Positions 32,201 through 43,237 of a stretch of 64,000 nt of DNA are shown in pieces. The stretch covers positions 5,601,940 to 5,665,939 of the forward strand of contig NW_004624847.1 in the NCBI RefSeq assembly GCF_000247695.1, read 5' to 3'. Each line of letters opens with the position of its first letter. Position 1 is the first letter of the stretch. Origin of the DNA: Heterocephalus glaber. Taxonomy: Eukaryota; Chordata; Mammalia; Rodentia; Bathyergidae. The notes under the pieces are model-generated. The model saw only the letters and a program-made list of their open reading frames with translations, ran no database searches and was not told the origin of the DNA. A program made the translations under genes and the position numbers.

Positions 32201-35200
32201 CTGCCTGTAATTCTAGCTTCCTGGGAGGGTGCTTGGGAAAGGAAGGAGGGAGGGAAAGAGGGAGGGAAAGAGGGAGGGAGGAAAGAGGGAGGGAGGGAAG
32301 ACAAGGGATAAATTTTTGAAAATGTTAATGCAAGGAAGAGACCTGAGAACAAATACTTCAAGAGACTTAAGAGGTATTTCAATATAGGGACCTTACTGGA
32401 TTTGAGTTCAGTCTAACTGAAAATACAAATGAGACAATCAAGCTGGGCTTAGCGGCACATGCCTGCGATCCCAGCACTCTGAGGCTGAGGCAGGAAGATC
32501 ACAAGTATGAGCAATTTAATAAGACCCTGTCTCAAAATAAAAAGTGATGGGGCCGGGGATTTAGCTCTGTAGTGCCGCCAGCTGCCTCGCAAGTGCAAGG
32601 ACCCGAGTTCCATCCCCGGTACCAAAATAAATAAATAAATAAAAAATAAAAATAAATAAATAAATAAATAAATAAAGAGCAGAAAAAGAAGCAGGACAGT
32701 CATACTATCATACATGAGAAGCCCCAGCTCCACAAAGCAGATAAGGAGGTCAGGAAAGGAGGAAGACAGAATCCCAGTTCCTCCTGATCAGTGGCTGGAA
32801 AGCAAAACACTGGATCAAGCATATACCAATCCACCACCTTCAAAAACTCTGGGAGCCAGGGACGTAGCTCAGTAGCACCATGCCTGCCTGGCAAGTGCAA
32901 GGTCCTGAGTTCCATTTCTGGTACTGGAAAAAAAAAAAAATTCTGGGAAAGCAATCTTTGAAGTAAAACACAGTTATGTCTGTGAAAATACTTTGCAGCT
33001 AGATACGTTTGCTCTTAACAATAAGAGCCAAATTAATCCAGCCCCAGTGTAAAAGGGACACAGGAATCATAAAATTCTCAAGAGTAACTTGAACATGTAC
33101 TGTTCATGGCCAGTGCAGGTGCTGGACAGGCCCAGCGGCACTCACCTCCTTGGCACTTGTGAATGCAACACCAGAAAAGGCGTATCTGTCCACAACAAGG
33201 GTCACACCCTGGCGCAACTTCTCCTTAATTAAGGGTCTGAAAAACAGAGTGACAAGACAACTCAGAAATCCCACACAATAACCATTACAGCATTCGAAGC
33301 TTACAGTTTCAAAGCTCTGGGTCTTCTCTTTAGAAAATGCTGTGCAGACCGTCCCAGCAAAGCCCAGTGTGGAACAGAAAACTCCCTGGACAGTGACCAC
33401 CCACACCGAGACAGGAACATGTTCTCAACTGGAATAGAGGGCCAGCACTACCCTAGCAGGGGCAAAAGAGAATTCCACAGAGAAAGAACAAGGATGGCGG
33501 AGGGACTGGACCAGGCTGGCAGCTAACACATCAAGGATTATGCCCTCAAGGCTGGACTGCAAGGACAAGGACAGGATGTAGGGACATTCACAGCCAACCT
33601 CAGGCCTGCCTTCATCCCTAAGGTGCCAAGATCTTAGAAAGATATGCACAGAGCGGGGCCTGAGTTAGCAAAGCACTGCCAAAGCCGGGTAAAGCAGTCA
33701 AATTAATCCCTCAGCCAACCTCACTGAGGACTTCTAATGACAGAAACACTCACATGACAAACAACTGATCATTGACAAAAGAGTGGACACTATGATGGGG
33801 CAAAAATACAGTTTGTAACAAATGTTGCTGGAGCAAATAGACCCTCACATGTAAAAGAATGAATCCAGAGGCCGGGAATTTAGCTCAGTGGTTCTGCCAC
33901 CTGCCTCGCCAGCCCAAGGTCCCCAGTTTGATCCCTGGTACCAAAAGAAAAGAATGAATCCAGACTCAGATCTTTCACACTCCACAAAATTAACTCAAAA
34001 TGGACCACAGACCCAAATGCAAGAGTCCTAGGTTCAATCCCCAGCGTGCACACACACAAAAATGGTCAAATGAGGCCATGGGTGTCATTCCCAGCACTAA
34101 GGAAGGAAAAAAACGTTATAAACTTTGGTTAATGTCTTGCGAATGGTTATTAGTTGTAACAAACTGACATACTAATACTCCATACAAATAACAGGAGAGC
34201 CAGGCTGGTGGTGCAAGCCTGTGACCCCAGCATGTGCACAGAGAATTGGTGTGGGGGGTTCCAGCCCAGCCTGGGCTGCACAGTGACTTCAAGGCTAGCT
34301 GGAATTACAGAGAGACCCTGTCTGGAAAAGAAAGAAAGCAGAAAGGGAGGGAGGGAAGAAAAGACAGGAGAGAAAAGAAAGGGAAGTGTATGTGTGCAGG
34401 AACTCTTCTTTTTGATCAATTTTTCTATAACTTAAAACTAAAAACTAAGTCTACAAGTTACAAACTGGGGAGGGAGGGAGAGGGAACAAAAAGCAGTGAA
34501 ACCAGTGCTCCCTAGGAACTGAGCCACTGAGGTTGCTGGGACAGCTGTGGAGTGAGGAGCCTCGGGGACATTCAGGCCCTACCCTGGCCCTGTGACACCA
34601 GTGTCATTCAGAATCCAGAGCCTAGAAGAGCAGCAAGGTTCCTGGGGTGGGAGCAGAAGGGAGTTGGGGTTTTACACTTGTTCCCAGCGGTTGGCAGAAA
34701 AAAGCAGATGCACTGAGTGATCCTCCAGTTCACTTTTCTTCTCCAAGTAGGAACTGAGAAGTTTGCCAATTTCTGTTGATCGTTCTACGGGAAAAAAAAA
34801 AAAAAAGTCAGGTTTTCCACCTAAAGTAGAATATAGCCTATAACCCCAGCACTTGGGATTGAGGAAAGAGAATCACTGCAAATTCAAGGCTAGCCTGGGT
34901 TAACCTGTAGTGAGTTCAAAGCCCCTGTGAACTATTACAATGACACCCTGTCTCAGAAAAAGAGTAAAAGGCCAGGGATTTAGCTCAGTGGTTCTGTCAC
35001 TTGCTTCACAAGCGCAAGGACCGGAGTTCAATCCCCGGTACCAAAAAAAAAGAATATAAAAAAGGCTGGGGTTGTAACTCAGTGGTAGGGCAGTAGGAAA
35101 AGAGAAAATACTTTGAGCTAAATTTCTCCTCCGGATCCACACATGTCTAATTTTAGGTTTTAGTTTACTAAATCTGGACAAGTTTGGGCCATCAGAACCC

Positions 35201-35966
35201 AAAGGAGTTTCCTTTTTTTTTTTTTTTTGGTACCAGGGATCGAACTCGGTACCTTGCGCTTTCGAGGCAGGGGGCGGAAGCGAAATCCCTGGCCTTTTTT
35301 TGGAAAGGAGTTTCCCTGAGAAAAGCAGCAACGTGCGGACATGCTTCAGAAAGGTGCTTTAGGGCAAGGGGTAGAAAGCCAAGAGTTCAAGGGAAGTACT
35401 TGTAAGATTTGTGGACGAGTTGGGCAAAGAATGCTTTTTTCCCAATTCCTCAAGCCTGTGCTGAATATCTTAAACTGCCCCTTGACTAAATTTTTGGTTG
35501 GTGGTACTGGAATTAAACCCAGGTTCTTCGCACAGAGCTACATTCCTACCCCTTAAAGAAAGAACATTTTTTTGAGACAGGGTCCTCCTAAGTCGCTAAA
35601 TTATTCAGGCCAGGCCCAGTGCTGGGATCATAGGCGTGCGCCACCACGCGTGGCTTCACTGTTTTGATGCTATTTCACCAGCACTTTTCGGGGCTGATGC
35701 TTTACTTTAAACATACCAGGCTAGGGGGGCGATTCGGGGCAGAGCGCGCGCTGAGCATGCGGCTTCCATCCCCACCCCAAGGCAGAACAGCCCAGTCTAG
35801 CCCGGAGACGGCCCGCGCCCGCCCGCCCGCGCGCACCCGGGAAGCACAGCAGCTCGGCGCGGTGGCCGGCGGCACACAGCGCGGACACCAGTTTGCGGCT
35901 CTGGGTGCTCTTGCCTGCGCGGTCCACACCCTCCAGCACGATGAGAGCCCCACGCCTGCACGCCAT
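29266..35966 (-). CDS. DTYMK: DTYMK, thymidylate (dTMP) kinase (complete, 5 exons)
   Basis: Exons on the minus strand are 35966-35837, 34784-34676, 33236-33146, 31134-30937 and 29376-29266. All introns are GT-AG, and the 639 nt give 212 codons plus a stop, the human length. The enzyme phosphorylates dTMP to dTDP with ATP, a step of dTTP synthesis. The P-loop GVDRAGKST is at residues 13-21. The DRY motif (VVDRYAFSG) that holds the dTMP phosphate lies in exon 3. The flexible lid with conserved Arg residues ([12 protein letters not shown]) is in exon 4. The last exon is the most diverged part and ends in Leu instead of the Lys of the human protein. The first ATG was taken as the start; upstream in-frame codons contain no ATG. 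The gene converges on ATG4B and is divergent from ING5 across about 10 kb. Confidence 0.96.
29377..30936 (-). other. DTYMK: DTYMK intron 4
   Basis: A diverged B1-like SINE lies at about 29870-30028 (minus) and an ID-like element at 30722-30795 (plus). The remainder is GC-rich unique sequence without recognised features. Confidence 0.6.
32241..32310 (+). repeat. GGGA/GAAA purine-rich microsatellite
   Basis: Repeated 'gggagggaaaga' units follow a B1-like left end and probably grew from its A-rich tail. Confidence 0.8.
32440..32680 (+). mobile_element. B1-like SINE followed by an ID-like SINE with an (AAAT)n tail
   Basis: The B1-like part is 32440-32545 and the ID-like part 32551-32625 ('gccggggatttagctctg ... 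ccgagttcc'). An AAAT microsatellite (32625-32677) has grown from the tail. Confidence 0.75.
32850..32940 (+). mobile_element. ID-like SINE
   Basis: It shows the pattern 'gccagggacgtagctcag...aaggtcctgagttcc' followed by an A run. Confidence 0.75.
33870..33947 (+). mobile_element. ID-like SINE with perfect 17-bp target-site duplication
   Basis: The body begins 'ggccgggaatttagctcag' and ends 'ggtaccaaaag'. It is flanked by identical copies of AAAAGAATGAATCCAGA at 33853-33869 and 33948-33964, so it is a recent insertion. Confidence 0.88.
34195..34350 (+). mobile_element. B1-like SINE
   Basis: It shows 'ccaggctggtggtgcaagcc', 'ccagcccagcctgggctgc' and 'gagagaccctgtctgg', followed by a purine-rich tail. 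Confidence 0.65.
34970..35052 (+). mobile_element. ID-like SINE
   Basis: The body is well preserved, from 'ggccagggatttagctcag' to 'caatccccggtacc', with an A tail. Confidence 0.8.
35213..35297 (-). mobile_element. ID-like SINE
   Basis: A long T run and 'ggtaccagggatcgaactcg' are followed by the reversed body ending 'gaaatccctggcc'. It lies 160 bases from the oppositely oriented copy at 34970. Confidence 0.8.
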
Positions 35967-36180
35967 TGCGGTCGCAGCGCGCACCGCCGCTCCCGACAGG
36001 CCCCGCGCCGGCGTCCGCGGCGCGCGCCGGGATTGGCTGGAGCAGGGCGGCGCCTGCGCCCTGGGTCTGCCGGGAGTCGGCGCGCTGGCTGGAAGGCTGG
36101 CGAGAGCGCCGACTGCCTGGGCGGGAGCCGGAGAGGGCGGGGCGGCGCGCGGCCAGCGCGGAGAACAGAGCTACCGCCGC
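35690..36180 (-). promoter_or_regulatory. DTYMK: CpG-island promoter of DTYMK
   Basis: The region is strongly CpG-rich around the DTYMK start codon (35966). An inverted CCAAT box (plus-strand ATTGG at 36032-36036) lies about 66 bases upstream on the minus strand. No TATA box was seen. CCAAT boxes near the start are common in cell-cycle-controlled genes such as DTYMK, but no E2F or CHR site was securely identified. Confidence 0.75.
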
Positions 36181-36189
36181 ACCCTTTAC

Positions 36190-36690
36190 GTGTTTCTTGC
36201 ACTCTGAGACGGGGCCTCACCAGGTTCCCCAGGCCGGCCTCTAACGTGCTAGCCCTCTGCCTCAGCCTTCGGAATAGCCGACGACCGGCGTGCGCTGGCA
36301 CAGCCGGCTTCAAGCCTGTTTTCTTTGTGCGTACCGTGGAGGGCGCTGGGGATTGAACCCGGGGCCTTTGCAGTGAGCCACTCCCCTCGCCCCTTGTTTT
36401 GAGACAGGGTCTCGGTAAATGCTAGCTTGCCCAGGCTGGGCTCACTTTTGGTCCTCCTGCCTCAGCCTGCGGGAGTGCTGGGATCACAGGTGTGTGCCCA
36501 CACGCCCCGCCTTTTCTCCTTCCTCCTTCCCCTCCCATTTTTCTTCCTGAGGGTTGAGCCCGTGGCCTTCCACTGAACTACCTCTCTGGCCCTTTACATT
36601 CCTAATTTTTTCATTTTTGAAACAGGGTCTTACCATGTTCCCAGCCCGACCTCACACACAACCCTCCTAGCTTGGCCTCCTGAGTAACCA
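36190..36690 (-). mobile_element. Run of SINEs upstream of the DTYMK promoter
   Basis: Reversed B1-like parts lie at 36190-36300 and 36400-36515 ('gagacagggtctcggtaaat ... gtgctgggatcacagg'), with ID-like pieces at 36333-36395 and 36540-36600 and a further B1 piece to 36690. Confidence 0.65.
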
Positions 36691-36709
36691 CAATTTCTTT
36701 TAAAAAATA

Positions 36710-37320
36710 AATTTTATTTTGTTTTATCCCATTACCGCTCTCAAGACCCTTCCCCTCCCCTATGTACAGAAGCTTTGTTTCCTTTTTTCCTTCTGTTTTC
36801 ACTTTTTTCTTGTCCCTTCCTTTCTCCCTCCCCCTCCCGTTCCCCTTCCCATCTTAACACCTTCTTCCCATCTCCCAACATCCATTATACCTCTTAGTCC
36901 TTATTTCCACTGTAGGTTTCTCACACCCTAGAAAGAATGCGGTATTTAGACTTGCTCGTGCTTCCTTATGGCAGAGTAGTACTCCATTGTAGAAAAAAAT
37001 CTTTATCCACTTGTCAGTTGATAGGCATTTGGATTTAGCTATTACAAACTGTGCTGCTATAAACATGGATGTTCATATATCGCTGTGATATGATGCTTTT
37101 AATTCTTTCTGGAAGATACCAAGAAGAGGTGTAGCTGGGTCAAATGGAACCTCTAGTTTTAGTTTCTTGAGAAATCCCCACACTGATTTCCAGTGGTTGC
37201 ACCAGTCCACACTCCCACCAGCAGTGGAGCAGGGTTCCTCTTTCCCCACAGCCCTGCCAGCATTTGGAGTGGCCAGGATTATTGGGTGCATCACTGTGCC
37301 CATCTCAAGGCTATTTAGCA
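36710..37320 (-). mobile_element. LINE-1 3' end, antisense
   Basis: Reading the minus strand gives an L1 3' UTR: 'cttgagaaatccccacactg', 'ccaagaagaggtgtagctgg', 'agtactccattgtag' and similar phrases on the plus strand are its complement. A pyrimidine-rich tract (36740-36930) and a poly(A)-side end follow. It is truncated and encodes no intact protein. Confidence 0.75.
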
Positions 37321-37859
37321 AGCTCCCCCCCCCCTCCCCCGGATCAAACCTAGGCCCTGAGCTTGGTGAGGCTGATCACACCGGGTCTGATCTGCACTCA
37401 GTGTCTTAAGAAGCTGCTGAGAGGCAGCTTCACTGCCAGGGGAGAGGAGTCCCGTCCAGGGCACATGCCAGCTGTGGGCAGCCGCATCCTGACCTTGCTC
37501 TCCAAGACACCTAGGCAGCTTTATGCTTTCCTGGCTGAACTGTGCCTGTGATTGGGGTTCTGGAACGGGGTGGTGGTGGTGGAGTATAATTCCCGATCAC
37601 TACTTGCTTCCTTCCTGTAGCTTGGCCTTGTGGCTCCCAAAGTCAGTGTGCTGTGCTCAGGCTGAAGCTTCAGAAGCTACTGTGTGCTTCCCCGTCCCCT
37701 CTGCCCTTTTCACCTGGGTCCTGGGATGGAGGCACAGTAAGCTTGGTGGCGTTCAGTGCAGTGATAGGCAACACCAGCCAAGGGAGCCCTTGAGTGTGGA
37801 GCCGGAGGCTGCTGGGTCACTGTAACCACAGCACAGCCTGCTGAAAGCTGGAGCTTACT

Positions 37860-37873
37860 GTTGCCTAGGCAAC
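37860..37873. promoter_or_regulatory. RFX-type X-box palindrome
   Basis: GTTGCCTAGGCAAC is a perfect 14-base palindrome and fits the full RFX dimer site (GTTRCC-N-GGYAAC type). It lies in non-repeat intergenic sequence about 1.9 kb upstream of the DTYMK start. Confidence 0.55.
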
Positions 37874-38214
37874 GAAGAGAGTCCTCTCTCTGCTTGGTGG
37901 CTCTTTTTCTAAAACACCTACATCACTGCTAAGCACCTTTACGTACATGGCCATCTTTAACTCCTCCAAATCCCCCAAGATGGTGTCCCTTCCTGTGCTT
38001 TACAGAGGAGAACCAGATACCTCAGTGCCTCCTGCAGCCTCTCCAGACTCCTTTCCGTGGGCCCCAGCTCACCGCTCAGTGGTTCTCAGGGCACCACCTC
38101 TTGCACGTGGCTCAGCCAAGGGTTTCTTGTGTCGTGAATGTAACCAGGGTAGCTGGTGAGGAGCAGTAAGGAGAAACCAGAAGGCCACACTTGTGACTCT
38201 TGGCTCATTAAAAA

Positions 38215-38430
38215 AGAAGTGGGCCGGGGATGAAGCTCAGTGATGCCTTGCCTGCCTCGCAAGCGCAAGGTCCTGAGTTTGATCCTGGTACAAAAAAAAA
38301 GGAGTAGCAACCACTGGCTGTGATGGTACACACTTGTGATCCCAGCACTTGGGACACTGAGGCAAGAGGATTGCTGCGAGCTTGAGGCCAGCCTGGGTAC
38401 ACAGTGAGACATGGTCTCAGGAAAATAAAA
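38215..38430 (+). mobile_element. ID-like SINE followed by a B1-like SINE
   Basis: The ID-like body is 38221-38290 with an A tail. The B1-like body is 38313-38430 ('ctggctgtgatggtacacac ... gagacatggtctcagg'). Confidence 0.75.
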
Positions 38431-38638
38431 GAATAAACTAGAGAACAGTGTAACATCCATCTAGTTGCCTTTAGAAGCATCAGGGATTACAGGAAGGGGA
38501 CAACCTCCTGCTTGCCAGGCAAGGTTCCACAAGGCATGGGACCAAGATGGTCTGACAGGCACAAGGCTAGGGCACAAAGGCTCAGCTTTACATGTGGAGC
38601 CCTCCTGACTTCCGAGAGTGCCAGGGACCTGGCCACCG

Positions 38639-38652
38639 GTGCCCTCTGGTGC
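38639..38652 (-). promoter_or_regulatory. CTCF-like motif (13 of 14 positions)
   Basis: The minus strand reads GCACCAGAGGGCAC, matching CCASYAGRKGGCRS except at the first base. It lies in non-repeat intergenic DNA and points towards DTYMK/ATG4B. Confidence 0.5.
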
Positions 38653-39082
38653 AGCGTCCCCTTCCCGCAGCACCAAACAGCCCTCTCAACCAGATGCCAT
38701 CCCAGCTGTGGCTCCAACCACCTCCTATGATCCGAGCTCAGGAAGTCAGGCCGAGGACAGCTGCTGCCCATGTCGGGTCCATGCCCTGTTCTGGCTGTTC
38801 CTTTGCGGGTGCAGGATACCGTGCGGCCCCAGCACTCAGTCCCAACCTGTGGAGGGAGGAGGGCTTTGGGGCAGATCATTGTCTCCCGGACAGGAGCCTC
38901 TGGTCGGGTTTGCACTGTGGCAGTGGGAGTCAGGCTCTTTTCACATCCATGCAGGAATGGTCGATGAGACAAAACCAGCCTTGGTTAGCAACTGCTGAAG
39001 CTGCCAGTGGACAGGCATGTAGGTTCATTAGATTCTCTCTACTCCTGTGTGTTTCAGATTTCCTATTAATTAAAGAGACAGG

Positions 39083-39270
39083 CCAGGCATTGTGGCACAT
39101 GCCCATAATCCTAGCACTTGGGAGGCTGAGGCAAGAGGATCACCGTGAGTTTGAGGCCAGCCTGGGCTACATAATGAATTCAAGGCCAGCCTGAATTACA
39201 TAGTAAGACTCTGTCTCAAAAAACCCCCCACAAAAAACCCAAAAATAAAAAACGAGAAACAAAAAATAAA
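39083..39270 (+). mobile_element. B1-like SINE with internal duplication
   Basis: The phrase 'gaggccagcctgggctacat' is followed at once by a second 'caaggccagcctgaattaca', the partial internal duplication typical of rodent B1. An A-rich tail follows. Confidence 0.75.
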
Positions 39271-39354
39271 TAAAGGATAGTAAAATCCTTGTTCTAGTCT
39301 CTTTCAGTGCCCTGTGGCTTCCGGCCTATAGCAGACATTGCGAGTATCCATCAG

Positions 39355-39625
39355 TTCCTCTCCCTGTTCATCTGCCCTGGCTGCCATAACAAAGCACCAC
39401 AGACAGGTGCTGAAGTGACAGAAGGGCGTCTTTCTGCAGCTGTGGATGCCACGAGTCCAGGGTTAGGGCTAGGGCCTGGCGAGGGCTCCTGCTTGCCAAG
39501 TCCTTGCTTGCTTGAGGCGCTGGCTCCATGGGATTATGCCCTCCGCGTCTCCTTAACAGGCCTGAATTACAGCCACAAAGGCTGTGTCTCCAAACACTGT
39601 GACTATGGGCCTTAGGGAGGCAGCA
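39355..39625 (+). repeat. Old interspersed repeat, family not assigned
   Basis: The phrases 'ctggctgccataacaaagcaccacagac' (in part) and 'ggctgtgtctccaaac' near the end match a common ancient mammalian repeat that also appears at 63740-64000 and, as a tail, near 60510-60570. I cannot name the family from memory with confidence. Confidence 0.45.
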
Positions 39626-40029
39626 AGCATTCTGGAGACAGAATCTCTACTTCTAGAACAGTGGTAGTGAACCCAAGGCGGTCTGTGCCGTTAAAAGCTT
39701 TAAGGGTTCACCATCACTGGTCCAGGTCAGGAGCACTGGCTGTGTCTGCCTAGCTAGACTCCATCCCTAGCCATCCTCGAACCCAGAGGTGGCCAGGCCA
39801 CTCAGTCACCAGGGAAGCATGGGGAGCCCCTCAGACAGCAGGCCATGTCCTTCACACCTCCTCCAACAGAAGTGGGAGGCCCTTGGGGGCAAACACTGTG
39901 CCTGAAGGGACTGGGGTCCCCGTATCACCTCACAGAGCACGGCTGCTCCCCTAGTGTTCCCCCTGGAGATGTGACAGAGATACAGCCTGTCCTTTCTAGG
40001 CCTGGGTTTCAGCCCTACTCCCCCAAAAC

Positions 40030-40215
40030 AGGTTCTCAACTGGGGGTGACCTTTGGTGATGTCTGGGGACATTTCCATTGTCTTGACTTGAGGGGGAGTG
40101 CTAGCCTCCCCTCCTGGGTGCTGCTGGACGGCTACACACCTCACAAAGCATAGATGGATGACACCCCTGGCAGTCACTGGGCCCCATATCACCTGTGCCA
40201 CGGTCGAGACCCTGG
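40030..40215 (+). mobile_element. MER5-type hAT (Charlie) DNA transposon remnant
   Basis: The order 'ggttctcaactggggg', 'gatgtctggggacatttcc', 'ggtgctgctggac', ending near 'ggtcgagaccctgg', follows the MER5A consensus. It is non-coding and old. Confidence 0.7.
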
Positions 40216-40544
40216 CTCTGTGAGCGGCAGGGAGAGGCTGGGAGTCCTCCGTCCTGTTGTCTCTACAGCAGAGTCCGTGCGGGGTAGATGGTTAGCTCTC
40301 TAGTGTGAATGAACAGAATGATCATATCTGGGGGCAGCTATTTTCAATATACGACATATAAAGGACCAATACTGTGGACCCTCAAGTTACAACCGGCCTG
40401 ACATATGAACAACTTGGGTTAATTAGGTTAACGGAAGTTTCATCTGCCTCTTGTTATCTATAGTGTGTACCCAGGTAAACATTCAGATCTCAGCTGTGTT
40501 GACTTCTGAGAACCAATTGAGTTAGTAAGTTAAGGGTCCCTTGT

Positions 40545-40745
40545 ATTGAACCCAGGGCTTTGTGCGTGCTAAGCAGCTGCTCTGTCACTGAGCTATATCC
40601 CAGCCCTCCACAACTTTCATAATAATATTTTTCTGAGACAGGGTCTCGCTATGCAGTTCAGGCTGGCCTTGAACTCACAGTGATTTTCCTGCCTCAGCCT
40701 CCCGCGTGCTGGGATTACAGGTGTGTGCCACCATGCCTGGCTAAT
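40545..40745 (-). mobile_element. ID-like piece plus B1-like SINE
   Basis: A reversed ID-like part ('gaacccagggctttgtgcgtgc ... gagctatatcccagcc', shortened) is followed by a reversed B1-like body at 40633-40743. Confidence 0.7.
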
Positions 40746-40884
40746 AATGATTTTTAGATGAAAGACATACAGGCCAACTTCCCTATGAAGAAGAGGTAAA
40801 GGACACACAGAAGAAAATGATAGAAAAACTGTAAATAACCAAGAAATATGTAAGAAATGTCTAGCCTCCTTAAAATTCAAAGAA

Positions 40885-41043
40885 ATACAAGGGACATGGT
40901 AGGAACACTTGTAATCCCAGCACTGGGGAGGCTGAGGCAGGAAGATTGCAAGTTTGAGGCCTGCCTGGCTACAGAGTGAGTTCAAGGTCAGCCTGAACTG
41001 CATGGAGAGACCCCATCTCAAAAGAAAAAAAAAAAAAAAAAAA
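40885..41043 (+). mobile_element. B1-like SINE running into the assembly gap
   Basis: The B1-like body with internal duplication ends in a poly(A) that runs directly into the Ns. Confidence 0.75.
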
Positions 41044-41213
41044 NNNNNNNNNNNNNNNNNNNNNNNNNNNNNNNNNNNNNNNNNNNNNNNNNNNNNNNNN
41101 NNNNNNNNNNNNNNNNNNNNNNNNNNNNNNNNNNNNNNNNNNNNNNNNNNNNNNNNNNNNNNNNNNNNNNNNNNNNNNNNNNNNNNNNNNNNNNNNNNNN
41201 NNNNNNNNNNNNN
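41044..41213. other. Assembly gap (170 N)
   Basis: There are 170 undetermined bases after a SINE poly(A). Any protein reading through this stretch is an artefact. Confidence 1.
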
Positions 41214-41414
41214 GGATGCATTATGTAAAGATACAATTCCCAATGAGAAATGTAATTGTGTTGTATACCTACAATGTACCAATAAAAGAATTTAATACAA
41301 AAAAAAAAAAAAGAAAAGAAACCTGATTTAAGGGCTGGTCCATTCAAGGGAGTGTCAGTGGGCCTAAACCACTCCTTAGGTATTTCAAAGGTCAGCACTT
41401 AAAACCTGAAATTC

Positions 41415-41560
41415 CCAGGCAGGCATGGTGGCACATGCCAATAATCCCTGCACCAAGGAGGCTGAGGCAGGAGGATCACCACGAGCTCAAGGGCGGCCTG
41501 GGCTACACAGTGAGTTCAAGGCCAGCTTGGACTACACAGACCCTGCCTCAAACGGAAATG
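41415..41560 (+). mobile_element. B1-like SINE
   Basis: It shows 'ggcaggcatggtggcacatg', 'gaggctgaggcaggaggatc' and the duplicated 'gcctgggctacacagtgag' phrase. Confidence 0.75.
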
Positions 41561-42084
41561 TGCAATGCTCTGAACCAGCAAGGCTGTTTCTAATAACCCT
41601 AGACAGCTAATGGGACAACGTGTAGGCTAAGCTTCCCACTGCACCATGGGTCTCCTTCCTCTCCGCTTGGATCTGGGTTGGCTCCAGTAACTTGCAGGAC
41701 CAGTGGAATGTCCGCAGGAGATGACGTGGGACTCCCACATCGAGGTAGCTCGAAGCTCCCTCCAACCTTCCTGGAGTTCTCTTCTGGCTGAGCCCCAGGT
41801 TTGATCTCTGCCAGCTAGGGCTGTGCGCTGGGGATGCACAAGTGGGCAGGCTGGGCCTTGGAAGCTGCTGCACGTGGTCCTCTAGGCTCCCTGGCAATCC
41901 TGCCTCATGGGACAGAAGAACCATACACTCAACTCCTGCTGAAATCCCTGCTTCAGAAAACTGTGGGATAGAATACAGTCCTTTTAAACCTTGAAGTTTC
42001 CAGCAACAGTTACCTGGAGTGGGCAGATCCAGCCAGCCATGCACATAAACAAAGTGTTCACAGCAGCATTATTTATGTGAGTGA

Positions 42085-42420
42085 AAAACTGGAGGGGTTA
42101 GGGTAGCTCAGTGGTACAGCACTTGCTTAGCATATGTGAAGCCCACTATTCAATGCCCAGGACCTCAAATAAGGAAACAAAACTCTGGACTGAGAATTCC
42201 TGGGAAAACGGCTCCACACTGTATAACCATCTCTGAAGGTGATCACAGTAGTGCAAGCCTATAATCCTTGCTACTCATAAGGCTGAAGCAGGAGGATCAC
42301 AAGTCTGAGCTTGGGCAACTCGGCAGACTCTGTTTCCAAATAAAAAAATAAAAAGAGCCGAGGACGTAGCTCAGTGGTAGAGTGCCATTGGGTTCAGGGC
42401 CCGGTACAAAACAAGGAAAA
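42085..42420 (+). mobile_element. ID-like and B1-like SINE pieces
   Basis: ID-like parts lie at 42095-42180 and 42355-42415, with a diverged B1-like part between them at 42235-42345. Confidence 0.6.
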
Positions 42421-43237
42421 AATGTAAGGAGTAGAAAAATGGGCAGGTGAACCCGACAATCAGAAAGTGAACCCAATTGAAAAATGGACAAAAATCTGAA
42501 ATTGCAGACATCTCACCAAAGAAGATATTCAGATGCTAAACAAACATGTGAAAAGGCGCTCACACTCAAAGTGTCAGTTAGGCAACTGCAAATCAAAACA
42601 GCAATGAGATCCTGTCTGTCAACTTGAATGGCCAAAACCCAGAACTCTAACCAGCAGATGCTGGGAAGAAACTCTCCTTCCCTGCTGGTGGGACACAAAA
42701 GCTCTTGATGTTCTAAACAAAGAGCTGAGCAGGACACCCAGAGTGGCAGCAAGAGCAAAGATCTATTGGGAAGAAAAAAGAAAAGATGCTCCTGGGGTGG
42801 GAGTGAGCAGCGGGAAGGGCTGAGTCACCTGGTTACCTTTTCCCATCGTGTCTGGCCCTGGCCCAGACCACTGTGGAACTCAGAAGGTGGATGTACCTTG
42901 TTTCCCAGCCTTTTCCTTAGCTACCTCCAGCTCAGTATGGCACCTGGGAGGACAGCTGGGCAGCTCCCCACAAAACTGTGCACTCTTACCATATGGCCGG
43001 CGTTTACCCAGATGTGCTGAAAACCACATCCACAGGAAAACCTGCACACAAATGATGACAGCAGCTCTATTCACAGTTGTCAATAATTGGAAGTAACCAA
43101 GACGTCCCTCAATAGGTGAATGGATGAGTATATCATACATTGGAGTCATTTTCAGATTTAAAGGAAATGAGATATCAAGTCACAAAGAGAAGAAACTTAA
43201 AATGCATGCTGGTAAGTGAAAGAAACCAGTCTGAAAG

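Larger units (their letters stand above)
31135..33145 (-). other. DTYMK: DTYMK intron 3
   Basis: The first 700 bases (31135-31900) show nothing that I can name. Then SINEs crowd in: ID-like 31915-32010 (plus), ID-like 32070-32155 (minus), B1-like 32180-32240 with a purine-rich tail, B1 plus ID 32440-32680, and ID-like 32850-32940. Confidence 0.65.
33237..34675 (-). other. DTYMK: DTYMK intron 2
   Basis: It contains the ID-like SINE with a perfect 17-bp duplication (33870-33947) and a B1-like SINE (34195-34350). I see nothing named in 33237-33850 and 34350-34675. Confidence 0.65.
34785..35836 (-). other. DTYMK: DTYMK intron 1
   Basis: SINEs are B1-like 34825-34962 (plus), ID-like 34970-35052 (plus), ID-like 35213-35297 (minus) and ID plus B1 35500-35655 (minus). 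From about 35690 the CpG island of the promoter begins. Confidence 0.7.

Noticed and set aside
40617..41398. Open frames running through the run of N
   Set aside because: They are artefacts of undetermined bases and SINE sequence.
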